A DNA stretch of 64,000 bases from Thermogemmatispora aurantia (GTDB lineage Bacteria; Chloroflexota; Ktedonobacteria; Ktedonobacterales; Ktedonobacteraceae): the NCBI RefSeq assembly GCF_008974285.1, contig NZ_BKZV01000007.1, positions 174,840 through 238,839 of the forward strand, given 5' to 3'. A program made the position numbers and the translations under genes. The notes under the pieces are model-generated. The model did not search any database and was not told the origin of the DNA. It worked only from the letters and a program-made list of their open reading frames with translations. Of the stretch, positions 51,398 to 59,993 are shown piece after piece. Positions within the stretch are counted from its first letter, which is position 1, and the number at the start of each line of letters is the position of its first letter.

Positions 51398-52312
51398 ATG
51401 GCAGCAAGAAGGGCACGGCTGCGCTTTGGCCTCAAAACGGCGCAGCAGTTTGTGAGCTATGAAGAGATCCGACGGGTCTGGCAGGAAGCGGATGCACAAC
51501 CGGCCTTTGAGCATGCCTGGCTCTTCGATCATTTTATTCCACTAGGGTCGGAGGAGCAGAGTCAAGGTCCCATCCTGGAGGGCTGGACTGTACTGGCGGC
51601 CCTGGCGGCGCAGACGCAGCGATTGCGCCTTGGCCTGATGGTAGCCGGCAACACCTACCGCCATCCCGCCGTGCTGGCCAAGATGGGAGCGACGCTTGAT
51701 CTGATCTCGGGGGGACGGCTTGACTTTGGCCTGGGAGCCGCCTGGTTTGAGCGCGAGCACCGGGCCTATGGCCTGCCTTTCTACTCCACGGGCGAGCGTA
51801 TTCGGCGCCTGGGCGAGGCCTGTGAGGTGATCAAGCGCCTCTGGACAGAGCCGCGCGTTACCTTCGAGGGCAACTACTACCGCTTGCATGAGGCTCCGTG
51901 TGAGCCGAAACCGCAGCAGAAGCCCCATCCGCCCTTTGTCATTGGCGGCAGCGGCGAGCGCTTGACGCTACGCGTTGTCGCGCGCTATGCCTCAATCTGG
52001 AACTATAACGGCAGTGATGTAGACGAATTTCGCCACAAGCAAGCCGTGCTGGATGCGCATTGTGCCGCCATCGGGCGCAATCCCCAGGAGATCGAACGCT
52101 CGATCCAGCTCCCTGTTGATCCGGCCCGCCCGCTGGCGGCGCTTCGCGCGGCTGCCCGAACCTTCGTCGAGGCTGGGGCCACGCACCTGATTCTCAATCT
52201 GCGCCCTCCCTATCCCCCGGACATCGTCGCGCGCCTGGCCGAGGAGGTCGTACTTCCGCTCCAAGAGGAAGCCGAAGCCGCGGAAGAGTGGCAGGTCGAA
52301 ACAGGAGAGTGA
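51398..52312 (+). CDS. LLM-class F420-dependent oxidoreductase
   Basis: TIM-barrel flavin-type oxidoreductase of 304 residues, probably F420-dependent. Motifs are HAWLFDHFIPL, LRLGLMVAGNTYRHPAVLAKMGATLDLISGGRLDFGLGAAW (given in part), RIRRLGEACEVIKRLW and PPFVIGGSGER. It follows argS closely and may be co-transcribed. A second, unrelated-substrate LLM protein is encoded at 44103, fitting an F420-using organism. The substrate is unknown. Confidence 0.92.
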   Translation: MAARRARLRFGLKTAQQFVSYEEIRRVWQEADAQPAFEHAWLFDHFIPLGSEEQSQGPILEGWTVLAALAAQTQRLRLGLMVAGNTYRHPAVLAKMGATLDLISGGRLDFGLGAAWFEREHRAYGLPFYSTGERIRRLGEACEVIKRLWTEPRVTFEGNYYRLHEAPCEPKPQQKPHPPFVIGGSGERLTLRVVARYASIWNYNGSDVDEFRHKQAVLDAHCAAIGRNPQEIERSIQLPVDPARPLAALRAAARTFVEAGATHLILNLRPPYPPDIVARLAEEVVLPLQEEAEAAEEWQVETGE

Positions 52313-52769
52313 AAGTTCTTACTAGCCTTTTCCGCCTCGCCCTCCGACCTGACAGCTGGCCCTGGTAGCTGTTCCCTTAGCAGAGGGAACGATCTGCTGG
52401 AGGATACGGGACGGGGGACGGAAAGGTCAGAAGGTAGCAGCTAACTGAAGGCGGGGGTGGGCCAGCGATCGTCTCTCTATCTCTGCCATCTGCGTGGTAG
52501 TAAGAGAAGAGGCGGGAAGGTAGAGGGGTATGGCGCGGAGGATGCCACAGCTGAAGGGGAGCGAGGATCGCCAGGCCGCGCTGAGCAAGCGAGCAGACGC
52601 TGAAGCGAGACAATTGGCGGATCGGCTGAGCTAATAACTGTGGTCTGTGTGGGGCCTGGCGGTTGCCTCACCTGAGCACAAGAGCTATAATGGTTACGAA
52701 AAGCGGCATTGTTGAGGTCGCAGTTTTTCTTTCATCGAGGCACAAATAGCACAGGGAAGGACGACGCGC
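52313..52769. other. Intergenic region with hairpin and promoter
   Basis: A 457-bp gap. GTTCCCT (52371-52377) and AGGGAAC (52384-52390) make a 7-bp stem that could end the argS/LLM transcript. A promoter for the GTPase gene lies at its right end. No gene was recognised. Confidence 0.5.
52663..52691 (+). promoter_or_regulatory. Promoter of the GTPase gene
   Basis: TTGCCT (52663-52668), a 17-bp spacer and a perfect TATAAT (52686-52691), about 80 bp upstream of the GTG start. Confidence 0.65.
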
Positions 52770-54020
52770 GTGGCCCAGAAAAAGCCCATCTCCTCAGCGA
52801 GTGAGGAAACGACCAAAAAGAATATTGTGGAGCAATTGCTCCCGCGAGCCTTTCGCAAAAGCGAGCGCCCGAAGAGCGTGCGCGAGCTAGGCCTCAGCGT
52901 TCTCAAAAATCTGCCAGCCAATCTGGCGCTCATGCAAGCTTTCATGCGAGCAGTCAATTGGAAGCAGGCTCATGAGGAAGTGATGGCCGGTCTCAGCAAC
53001 ACAGTGGTCATTGTCGGGCGGCCCAACTCTGGCAAAAGCACCCTCTTCAACAAGATCATGGGGAAGAACATTTCCCTGGTATCTCCCGATGCCGGGACCA
53101 CTCGCGCGCTGGTGCCTGCCGAATTTGGTCCGTTCACCCTCATCGATACTCCCGGCCATCTTCCCGAGATTACCAGGGGGGCGCTGGAGCAGGCAAGCGT
53201 GATTGTGCTCTTGCTGGATGGCGTACGGGGGCTTCAGGCAGAGGACCGTGAGCTATACAACGAAGTGAAAGCTTTAAACAAGCCCGCGGTCATCGCAGTG
53301 AACAAGATTGATGCCTTACCGGCTGGCTTAGATGGCGATCGCCTGGCGACTGAGATTGCCGTACGTCTGGGTGTAGCTGGGGTTATTCCGATCTCGGCCC
53401 AGAACGGCCAGAATATTGCTGAAGAGCTGATTCCGGCCATCATCGAGGCCAGTCCCGAGGCCGCCCTGGTTATTGGGCGAGAGCTACCAGCTTTTCGACG
53501 CAGTGCGGCCCAGCGCATTATTCGCAACGCCACGCTCCTCAGCCTGGCCGCTGGCCTGGAGCCGGTGCCTTTCATTGATATTCCCATTATCCTGGGAACG
53601 CAGGTGCGTCTGGTGCTGCGCCTGGCCGCTCTCTATGGGGAACCGATCTCCTCCAGCGAAGCGATGCGTCATGCGCGCGAGCTGATCCTGACAATGGTAG
53701 GGGGGGCGGGTCTGCGCTACCTGGCAGAGCAGGTGGCCAAAGCGGTGCCTGTGGGGGGGGACCTGGTAGCTGGTGCTATTGCGGCTGCTGGAACATGGGC
53801 CATTGGTCAGGTAGCGCTGGAGTACTATGACAGCGGCAAGCAGCTCACGCCCCGGCGTCTCCAACAGCTCTACCGTTGGTTCTATCGGCGCTTCCGTCAA
53901 GAGAGGACTATTGAGGAGCTGCAGCGCTCTGCCCGCGAAGAAAGAGATGAGCGGCTTTTGCCGGGAGGGATAGAGCCAGCGCCCTCCGGGGCGGGACCCG
54001 AGCCAGGTCGGAGCGAGTAG
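52770..54020 (+). CDS. Era/Der-like GTPase with C-terminal membrane-associated domain
   Basis: A 416-residue GTP-binding protein with a GTG start after GGAAGGACG. G1 is GRPNSGKST (83-91), G3 DTPGH near 129 and G4 NKID near 175; G5 is PISAQNG. The region after about 240 is hydrophobic and small-residue-rich (SLAAGLEPVPFIDIPIILGTQ, then VPVGGDLVAGAIAAAGTW), like the DUF697 domain that follows some Era-like GTPases and associates with membranes. The N-terminal 75 residues are helical. The cellular role is unknown; it is not Era or Der themselves, since it lacks a KH domain and a second G domain. Confidence 0.85.
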   Translation: MAQKKPISSASEETTKKNIVEQLLPRAFRKSERPKSVRELGLSVLKNLPANLALMQAFMRAVNWKQAHEEVMAGLSNTVVIVGRPNSGKSTLFNKIMGKNISLVSPDAGTTRALVPAEFGPFTLIDTPGHLPEITRGALEQASVIVLLLDGVRGLQAEDRELYNEVKALNKPAVIAVNKIDALPAGLDGDRLATEIAVRLGVAGVIPISAQNGQNIAEELIPAIIEASPEAALVIGRELPAFRRSAAQRIIRNATLLSLAAGLEPVPFIDIPIILGTQVRLVLRLAALYGEPISSSEAMRHARELILTMVGGAGLRYLAEQVAKAVPVGGDLVAGAIAAAGTWAIGQVALEYYDSGKQLTPRRLQQLYRWFYRRFRQERTIEELQRSAREERDERLLPGGIEPAPSGAGPEPGRSE

Positions 54021-54179
54021 AGTAGGAAGGAGAGAGCGCTCTGCCCGCTCTTGGTCGGCCACACTTATCTCACGGCAGCGGGGCAGCAGTTGTAGCATTC
54101 TGCTGGCTGGTCTAACCAGGAGCCTGAAACCACAGGGTCCCTGGCCTGGTATGAGACTACAACGAGAAGAAAGAAGATC

Positions 54180-54965
54180 ATGTCGTTCCCCTATGAGCGT
54201 TATCGGACACTGCTGGATAGCTTTCTGCTCTACTATCCGCGGGGGTATGAGCAGCAAGCGCAGCATCTCCTGCTGAAACTCAATCAGGCAGCGGAAGAGC
54301 TAGGCCGTTTGCTTAAACTGCCGCTGCCGGAGCTGGAGATCATCCTGGTCGCGCCGGCTGACTGGGAGAAGGTGCCTCATGATGAGGATCTGGGGAAAGC
54401 GCAGACCCGGCTGCCCTATTTTACCAATGCGACAGAGCCGCCCTCATTGGTCGTGCCGACGCAGCTTGACCCCATCATTGGCGAGCCGGCAGCCGAGAAG
54501 CTGACCTTCCTCCTGTACCACGAGCTGGCCTATGCTTTTTTGGAGCAGGACCCGCGTCCCTGGCCGGAGGACTATCCGCTCTGGGCTGATGAATGGCAAC
54601 TGCAGTTTGCTGCCCTCTGGCTCTCCCATCGCCTCGACGGTCAGCACGACGTGGTTAATCGTGATCTGCATGAGCTGTATGCAGAGATTTTCCTGGCGGA
54701 AGAAGATGGGAAGACGCCGGTCACCATTCGCAGTTTCAGCTGGGATGAGGAGACCTCGGCTGAAGATTATCTGTGCTTTGATCTACTGCTAGAGCGCTTT
54801 GCCCTCGACCTCCTGAAGCGCGCTGGCCCCGAGGTCTTGCCGCGCTTTCTGCGCGAGTATCGGAAGGAGCAGCGCGCTTTACTCAGCGATGAGGTCACTG
54901 CCATGTTGGGGGCCGCTATTGGCCCGGATGGAGTGGCCTGGCTGGAGAGCTTGCCCTACTTTTAG
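54180..54965 (+). CDS. Metallopeptidase-like protein with altered zinc motif
   Basis: A 261-residue soluble protein of unknown function. Residues 111-120 read LLYHELAYAF, which matches the helix of HExxH zinc peptidases (HELAHAF) except that the second histidine is Tyr118. A downstream WADEWQLQF (Glu138) sits where gluzincins place their third ligand. With one ligand replaced, zinc binding and catalysis are doubtful, so it may be a pseudoenzyme or use a different ligand. It lies between the GTPase and prephenate dehydrogenase genes, with no clear link to either. Confidence 0.7.
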   Translation: MSFPYERYRTLLDSFLLYYPRGYEQQAQHLLLKLNQAAEELGRLLKLPLPELEIILVAPADWEKVPHDEDLGKAQTRLPYFTNATEPPSLVVPTQLDPIIGEPAAEKLTFLLYHELAYAFLEQDPRPWPEDYPLWADEWQLQFAALWLSHRLDGQHDVVNRDLHELYAEIFLAEEDGKTPVTIRSFSWDEETSAEDYLCFDLLLERFALDLLKRAGPEVLPRFLREYRKEQRALLSDEVTAMLGAAIGPDGVAWLESLPYF

Positions 54966-55089
54966 TTTGGCGAGCGGACGAGCAGGCCCGTCGAGCGGCT
55001 CTCCTGTCGACTTCGCCGTCGCTCCCGTAGCTTTGGCTTTGTGTACTCATCGATCGTTATCATTGGCTGCACTAATGTGAGGATACTCC

Positions 55090-56010
55090 ATGTTTCAGCG
55101 CGTAGCAATTGTCGGATTAGGATTGATCGGCGGCTCGATCGGTCTGGCTCTCCATCGGGCAAAAGCGGCCCAAGAGGTGACCGGTTATGACCTGGGGCGT
55201 GGGGTTTGTGAGCAAGCCCGCAAGGTGGGAGCCATTGATCAAGCCTATGACTCGCTGGCCGATGCCGTGCGCGGCGCCGAGCTGGTAGTGCTGGCGACCC
55301 CCGTGGGGGCGATGCGGGCCCTCCTGCAGCAGTTGGCCAGCTGCGTGACTCCCGGAACCGTCATTACTGATGTGGCGAGCACGAAGGCCCAGGTCATTAG
55401 CTGGGCGGAGGAGTTCTTGCCAGAGAATGTCTCGTTCGTTGGTGGGCACCCGATGACTGGTAAAGAGGTTAGCGGAGTCGAGGCTGCCGATGCTGGCCTC
55501 TTCCAGGGACGTATCTATTGTCTAACGCCAACGGCGCGGACCCGCCCGAGTGCTGTCAACAAGGTCGCCAGCTTCGTGGAAGCCTTGGGAGCCCGCATTC
55601 GTTTCCTTGAACCGGCGGAGCACGATGGCCAGGTCGCCTATGTCAGCCATCTGCCTTTTGTGGCCGCCATCGCTCTCATGACAACCGCCGCCGAGGCTCC
55701 ATCCTGGGGCGATGCCGCCTTGCTAGCTTCCAGCGGCTTCCGCGACATGACGCGCCTGGCTGCCGGTAGCCCCGAGATGTATCGCGATATCTGTCTGACC
55801 AATAGTGAGGCCCTGGTGCGCAGCCTCAATGAGTATCTGCTGACACTTGCGCGGCTACGCGATCGTATCGCGGCTCACGATCCGCATTTGAATGAGATCT
55901 TTGCCCGTGCCCAGGAGCTGCGCCTGCAATGGCAGGCCACCTTTGGCTCTACGGGCCCAGTCGGGCCACGGAGTCACGAGCTTGGCCGCAATGGATCGTC
56001 GAGTAGCTAG
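55090..56010 (+). CDS. tyrA: Prephenate dehydrogenase
   Basis: Oxidatively decarboxylates prephenate to 4-hydroxyphenylpyruvate in tyrosine synthesis. It has 306 residues. The Rossmann motif VGLGLIGGSIGLAL begins near residue 8. Substrate-site marks include VVLATPVGAM, TDVASTKA, FVGGHPMTGKEVSG and the later HLPFVAAIAL with the catalytic-region histidine. The C-terminal helical dimer domain contains FRDMTRLAAGSPEMYRDI. There is no chorismate mutase or ACT domain. Other aromatic pathway genes are not adjacent. Confidence 0.94.
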   Translation: MFQRVAIVGLGLIGGSIGLALHRAKAAQEVTGYDLGRGVCEQARKVGAIDQAYDSLADAVRGAELVVLATPVGAMRALLQQLASCVTPGTVITDVASTKAQVISWAEEFLPENVSFVGGHPMTGKEVSGVEAADAGLFQGRIYCLTPTARTRPSAVNKVASFVEALGARIRFLEPAEHDGQVAYVSHLPFVAAIALMTTAAEAPSWGDAALLASSGFRDMTRLAAGSPEMYRDICLTNSEALVRSLNEYLLTLARLRDRIAAHDPHLNEIFARAQELRLQWQATFGSTGPVGPRSHELGRNGSSSS

Positions 56011-56054
56011 GTGCTCGCTCTGCTTCTCTGCCACATGGAGCGCAGCCCCTCGCC

Positions 56055-56083
56055 TTGACAAAGCGACAAAGATATGTTATACT
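56055..56083 (+). promoter_or_regulatory. Near-consensus promoter of the catabolic cluster
   Basis: TTGACA (56055-56060), a 17-bp spacer and TATACT (56078-56083) form one of the best promoters in the window. Two GntR-type operators lie downstream of it and upstream of the first gene. Confidence 0.75.
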
Positions 56084-56187
56084 CTTTCTAAAGAACTGAG
56101 GAGCAGCGCTAGCAACGGCCTGCTCCTCGTACAAAATGCTTGCTAAAGTTGGCAAGCGGTGCTTTCTTTTTTTGCGGAAAATTGTCA

Positions 56188-56208
56188 ACAATCTTGTAGA
56201 CATGATTG
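56188..56208. promoter_or_regulatory. GntR/FCD-type operator, copy 1
   Basis: A near-palindrome, CAATCTTGT-AG-ACATGATTG, with one mismatched pair. The inner TTGTnnACA fits the FadR-subfamily consensus TNGTnnnACNA closely. It lies about 100 bp downstream of the promoter's start point, a position where a bound repressor could block elongation. Confidence 0.65.
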
Positions 56209-56303
56209 TTAAATGAGAGAGCGCTGGCTTGCAGGCCGATGTGGAGTTGGCTATGTGCTCAACACATGCGAGCGACGCTTGATTATTGCCGTTGTCGTTG
56301 TTG

Positions 56304-56324
56304 ACAATTTTGTAGACAAGATTG
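56304..56324. promoter_or_regulatory. GntR/FCD-type operator, copy 2
   Basis: CAATTTTGT-AG-ACAAGATTG, a second near-palindrome matching copy 1 at 19 of 21 positions in the same orientation, 116 bp downstream. The pair could support looping or cooperative binding by the GntR protein encoded at 57373. Confidence 0.65.
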
Positions 56325-56419
56325 GTGGCAAAGCTCTGCCGGGCGAAGGGGCCTGGCGCACACGCTGCACAGCGCAGTCACCGGGAGTCGTGACCCGCTA
56401 CAAAGGAGGTTCCTGAGCC

Positions 56420-57367
56420 ATGTCTGAAGCGCTCTGCTTTGACATTGCTCACCTGGGGCATGTTGAGCTATTGACCCCCAGCTTTGACGAGAGCCTCTGG
56501 TTTTTCGTCGAGGTTCTGGGCATGGAAGAAGTTGCCCGGCTAGGACGCTCGGCCTATCTCCGTTGCTGGGGCGATTATGAGCAGTATTCTCTCAAGCTGA
56601 CCGCGCATGAGCAGGCCGGAATTGGTCATACAGCGCTGCGGGCAATGAGTCCAGAGGCTCTGGAGCGACGGGTGGCCGCCCTGGAGCAAGGAGGGATTCG
56701 GGGGGTGTGGATCGAGGGGGACCTCGGTCATGGCCGGGCTTATCAGTTCCGTGGCCCCGACGGTCATCTGCTGGAGCTCTATTATGAGACCGAATACTAT
56801 CAGCCTCCTGTCCATCTACGCCCTGCTCTAAAGAACCAGCCTCAGAAGTTGACTGGGCGAGGAGTTGGGGTCAAGATGCTCGATCATGTCAACTTTCTCT
56901 CTTCGTACGCCGAGGCTGACGGCGAGTTTGTCGAGCGCTATCTTGGCCTGCGCCTGACTGAGCAGATCCTCCTCAACAATGGCCGGCGCCCGGGACTGTG
57001 GTACCGGGCCACCAACAAATCCTACGACCTGGTCTACACCCAGGATGCCACTGGTGCCAGAGGGCGCCTCCACCATATCGCCTTTCACGTCGAGTCCAAC
57101 GAACTGATCTGGCGGGCCGCCAACCTCTTTGTCGATCATGGCGTCTTCATCGAATTCGCGCCGAGCAAGCACGCCATTAACCAGACCTACTTTGTTTATG
57201 TTTATGAGCCGGGCAAGAACCGGATCGAGGTCTGCTCTGGCGGCTACCTGGTCCTGGCTCCCGACTGGAAGCCCATCACCTGGACTGAGGAGGAGCGTGC
57301 GCGCGGTCAAGCCTGGGGGAACAAGACTGTAGAAACCTTCCATACCTATGGTACACCGGTGGTTTGA
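56420..57367 (+). CDS. VOC-family extradiol dioxygenase-like protein
   Basis: Two-domain vicinal-oxygen-chelate protein, 315 residues, like catechol 2,3-dioxygenases that open an aromatic ring next to its hydroxyls. The likely iron ligands are His156 (LDHVNF), His219 (LHHIAFHV) and Glu270 (NRIEVCSGG). The N-terminal half (HLGHVELLTP) is a second VOC module. AAAGGAGGT lies nine bases before the ATG. It is the first gene of the cluster, so it probably performs the committing oxygenation, but the substrate must be tested. The stop is six bases before the regulator's start. Confidence 0.88.
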   Translation: MSEALCFDIAHLGHVELLTPSFDESLWFFVEVLGMEEVARLGRSAYLRCWGDYEQYSLKLTAHEQAGIGHTALRAMSPEALERRVAALEQGGIRGVWIEGDLGHGRAYQFRGPDGHLLELYYETEYYQPPVHLRPALKNQPQKLTGRGVGVKMLDHVNFLSSYAEADGEFVERYLGLRLTEQILLNNGRRPGLWYRATNKSYDLVYTQDATGARGRLHHIAFHVESNELIWRAANLFVDHGVFIEFAPSKHAINQTYFVYVYEPGKNRIEVCSGGYLVLAPDWKPITWTEEERARGQAWGNKTVETFHTYGTPVV

Positions 57368-57372
57368 GGAAG

Positions 57373-58020
57373 ATGGGAACTCAGCTATTGAATGAGCAGA
57401 CCTGCTATGAGCGTCTTCGTAACTGGATCATTGACGGCACGCTGCAGCCTAATGAGCGTCTGATCGAGCTTGATCTGGCTGCGCGGCTGGGAACTGGACG
57501 AGCGACCATCCGCACCGTGCTGGCCCGCCTCGAACAGGAAGGGCTGGTTGTGCGCGAGCCGAACCGTGGCGCGCGTGTGCGTTTCGTCTCGCCTGAGGAG
57601 GCTCTAGAGATCTTAGAGGCACGCACTGCCATAGAATCGCTGCTGGCCCGTTTTGCTGCCATGCGGGCCCGGCCCGAGGATATCGCCCAGATGCGCGACC
57701 TACTGGTGCAGATGCATGCCTGTGTTGAGCAAGGCGACCTCGTCTCCTACTCTGCTCTGAACACGGCTTTGCATCGGGTGATCGCCGAAGCTGCTCGTCA
57801 CCGTACAGCGGCCAGGTTACTAGAGACACTCGGCTCGCAAAGTGTGCGCTATCAGTATCGCACCATTCTGGCGCCCGGTCGTCCAGCTACCTCGTTAGCC
57901 GAGCATGATGCAGTTGTTAGGGCTATTGCTGTCCATGATCCTGATGCCGCCGAGCAGGCCATGCGCGCCCATCTCTCGGGTGTCTGTGAAACCCTGCGAC
58001 GCCTGAAGCAGGGCCACTGA
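57373..58020 (+). CDS. GntR-family regulator, FCD subgroup
   Basis: Transcription factor of 215 residues, probably the repressor of this cluster. The N-terminal winged helix reads LRNWIIDGTLQPNERLIELDLAARLGTGRATIRTVLARLEQEGLV (in part), with the recognition turn AARLGTGRATIRTVL. The C-terminal FCD ligand-binding helices start near 75 (EALEILEARTAIESLLARFAA) and supply metal-binding histidines at LHRVIAEAARH and later HDAVVRAIAVHDPDAAEQ. The ATG at 57373 is preferred over a TTG nine bases earlier. Its predicted operators lie at 56188 and 56304. Confidence 0.92.
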   Translation: MGTQLLNEQTCYERLRNWIIDGTLQPNERLIELDLAARLGTGRATIRTVLARLEQEGLVVREPNRGARVRFVSPEEALEILEARTAIESLLARFAAMRARPEDIAQMRDLLVQMHACVEQGDLVSYSALNTALHRVIAEAARHRTAARLLETLGSQSVRYQYRTILAPGRPATSLAEHDAVVRAIAVHDPDAAEQAMRAHLSGVCETLRRLKQGH

Positions 58021-58182
58021 TGGCCCAGAGAGCAGGAGCCTGGGCTTACTCGCGGGCGCATGCTGATAAGGAAAGGTCGTCTGCTACCCCTGCCAAGTTG
58101 CATGAGCCGGTGAGTGGCCCGATCTGCTTGAGAGCAAGGATAGGGAAGCCTCCACACATCACAAATCAAAGCGTAGAGGAGA

Positions 58183-59106
58183 GTGAGCTGGTTGATTGAC
58201 AGAGAGCGTGAGGATCTCGTCCGCTTACTGGCTGGTGCTATCGACATGCACCTTCATATTGAGCCGGACCTGATTGAGCGCAGCACGGATGATCTATCGC
58301 TGGCTCGTGAATTCGTCGCCCTTGGCTGGTGCGGCTTTGTCCTGAAATCGCACTACTTTCCCACCGCCGAGCGGGCCAGGGTAGTCTCTGCTGCTGTTCC
58401 TGGGTCCCAGGTCTTTGGGGCGGTGGCCCTCAACCACGCCGTGGGCGGCTTCAATCCAGTGGCTGTCGATATCGCTGGCCGGGCTGGCGCGCGCATTGTC
58501 TGGCTGCCTACCGTCGACGCAGCCAATGAGTCGCCGGAGAGGCAAGCGGCCCGTGGCGAGCGGCACCAGCCATTTTGGACCCGCATTCAGCAAGAGATCC
58601 GGGCCAAAGGCTGTGCTCCAGAGCCACTTAGTGTCTTCGATGAGCATGGTCAGCTGCGCCCCGAAGTGCGGTCCTGCCTTGCTCGTGTCGCCGAGTATGA
58701 CATGGTGCTGGCCACAGGGCATCTAGCGCGAGATGAAATCTTTGCAGTAGTGGCAGCAGCACGGGAGAGCGGTGTTAAGCGCATCGTGGTTACTCATGCT
58801 CTCTTCCCCTCACAGGCCCTCTCCATTGAGGAGCAGCAGCGGCTGGCGGATATGGGGGCCTATATCGAAGGCTGCTATACCACCTTCTACACCAACAAAT
58901 GCCCGTGGGAAAGACTCTTCGCTGCTATTCGCGCTGTTGGTCCAGAGAGAACCGTGCTATCATCCGATCTTGGCCAGCGCTCAAATCCATCGATTGTCTC
59001 TGGTCTTCTTGATTTTGCCGCTCGTTTGCTAGCAGCTGGTTTCACGCGCCGTGAAGTTCAGCGCATGCTCGTTGAGAATCCTGCGCGGCTGGTGGCAGAC
59101 GAGTAA
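58183..59106 (+). CDS. DUF6282-like metal-dependent hydrolase
   Basis: A 307-residue TIM-barrel-like protein. The N-terminal AIDMHLHIEPD gives the H-x-H pair typical of amidohydrolases and PHP proteins. Further candidate ligands are KSHYFP, ATGHLARDE, VVTHALFP and the closing LSSDLGQ. It resembles the DUF6282 group, whose function is not known to me. Its position between the dioxygenase and the hydratase/aldolase pair suggests hydrolysis of a lactone or imine intermediate, like 2-pyrone-4,6-dicarboxylate lactonase. The start is GTG after GAGGAGA; a downstream TTG is possible. Confidence 0.78.
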   Translation: MSWLIDREREDLVRLLAGAIDMHLHIEPDLIERSTDDLSLAREFVALGWCGFVLKSHYFPTAERARVVSAAVPGSQVFGAVALNHAVGGFNPVAVDIAGRAGARIVWLPTVDAANESPERQAARGERHQPFWTRIQQEIRAKGCAPEPLSVFDEHGQLRPEVRSCLARVAEYDMVLATGHLARDEIFAVVAAARESGVKRIVVTHALFPSQALSIEEQQRLADMGAYIEGCYTTFYTNKCPWERLFAAIRAVGPERTVLSSDLGQRSNPSIVSGLLDFAARLLAAGFTRREVQRMLVENPARLVADE

Positions 59107-59267
59107 ACGTGGCCTGCGGTTGCAGACCGTCTCGGTGCTCTGCCTGCGCCGGCCAGGCAAGCAAGACCAGGCAAGAGATAAGGCGAGAGCCATACGGCTG
59201 AGCCGGGCAAGGCTGAGCAATAGTGAGGCTTTAGCAAATCCTTTGGTTGAGTGAGGAGAGAGCGTCT

Positions 59268-59993
59268 ATGACTAAGGCTGCAGAAACGGGTACCTTGATG
59301 GTCGTGAGCGCCCATGCTGCCGACTTTGTCTGGCGTGCTGGAGGAGCCATTGCCCTCTATGCGCAGCGTGGTTGGCGCACGCGAGTTCTTTGCCTTTCCT
59401 TCGGGGAGCGAGGCGAATCGGCGCGCCTGTGGCAGGAAGGCAAGACAGTGGAGGAGATCAAGGTGATCCGCCGGGCTGAGGCTGAGCGGGCCGCGGCGAT
59501 TCTCGGGGCAGAAGTACGTTTCCTGGACGCTGGCGATTATCCACTTGACGTGACCTCCGAGCTGCGTGATGCCCTGGTTCAAGAGTTTCGCCAATATCGA
59601 CCAGACATCATCTTGACCCATTCTCTGCAAGATCCCTACAACATGGACCATCCGCGCACGACCCAGCTGGTGCTGGAGAGCCGTATTCTGGCTCAGGCGC
59701 ATGGCTATCCCTCCTCCTATCCCGTCATTGGGGCGCCGTCGGTCTTTCTCTACGAGCCACATCAGCCGGAGCAGTGTGGCTTTCGCATCGACCTTCTGCT
59801 CGACATCACGCCGGTCTTTGACAAGAAGCGCCAGGCTATGGAGTGCATGGAGGCGCAAGAGCATCTCTGGGCTTATTACACCGATGTAGCCAAGCGGCGT
59901 GGCGTGCAGGCGGGGCGCAACTCCGGCCAGCGCGTGGTCTACGCGGAAGCCTATCAGCGTGTCTACCCCTCCGTTGGAGGTGAGTTTCTATGA
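59268..59993 (+). CDS. PIG-L/LmbE-fold protein, GalB-like 4-oxalomesaconate hydratase
   Basis: A 241-residue protein of the PIG-L superfamily. Deacetylases carry AHPDD; this has SAHAADFVWRAGG (His16, Asp19), so two zinc ligands remain while the usual catalytic aspartate is Ala18. From memory this AHxADFVWRAGG form is that of 4-oxalomesaconate hydratases (GalB) from gallate degradation. A further ligand region is DPYNMDHPRTTQ. The start at 59268 follows GAGGAGAG. The stop overlaps the start of the aldolase gene (ATGA), matching the consecutive reactions hydratase then aldolase. Confidence 0.82.
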   Translation: MTKAAETGTLMVVSAHAADFVWRAGGAIALYAQRGWRTRVLCLSFGERGESARLWQEGKTVEEIKVIRRAEAERAAAILGAEVRFLDAGDYPLDVTSELRDALVQEFRQYRPDIILTHSLQDPYNMDHPRTTQLVLESRILAQAHGYPSSYPVIGAPSVFLYEPHQPEQCGFRIDLLLDITPVFDKKRQAMECMEAQEHLWAYYTDVAKRRGVQAGRNSGQRVVYAEAYQRVYPSVGGEFL

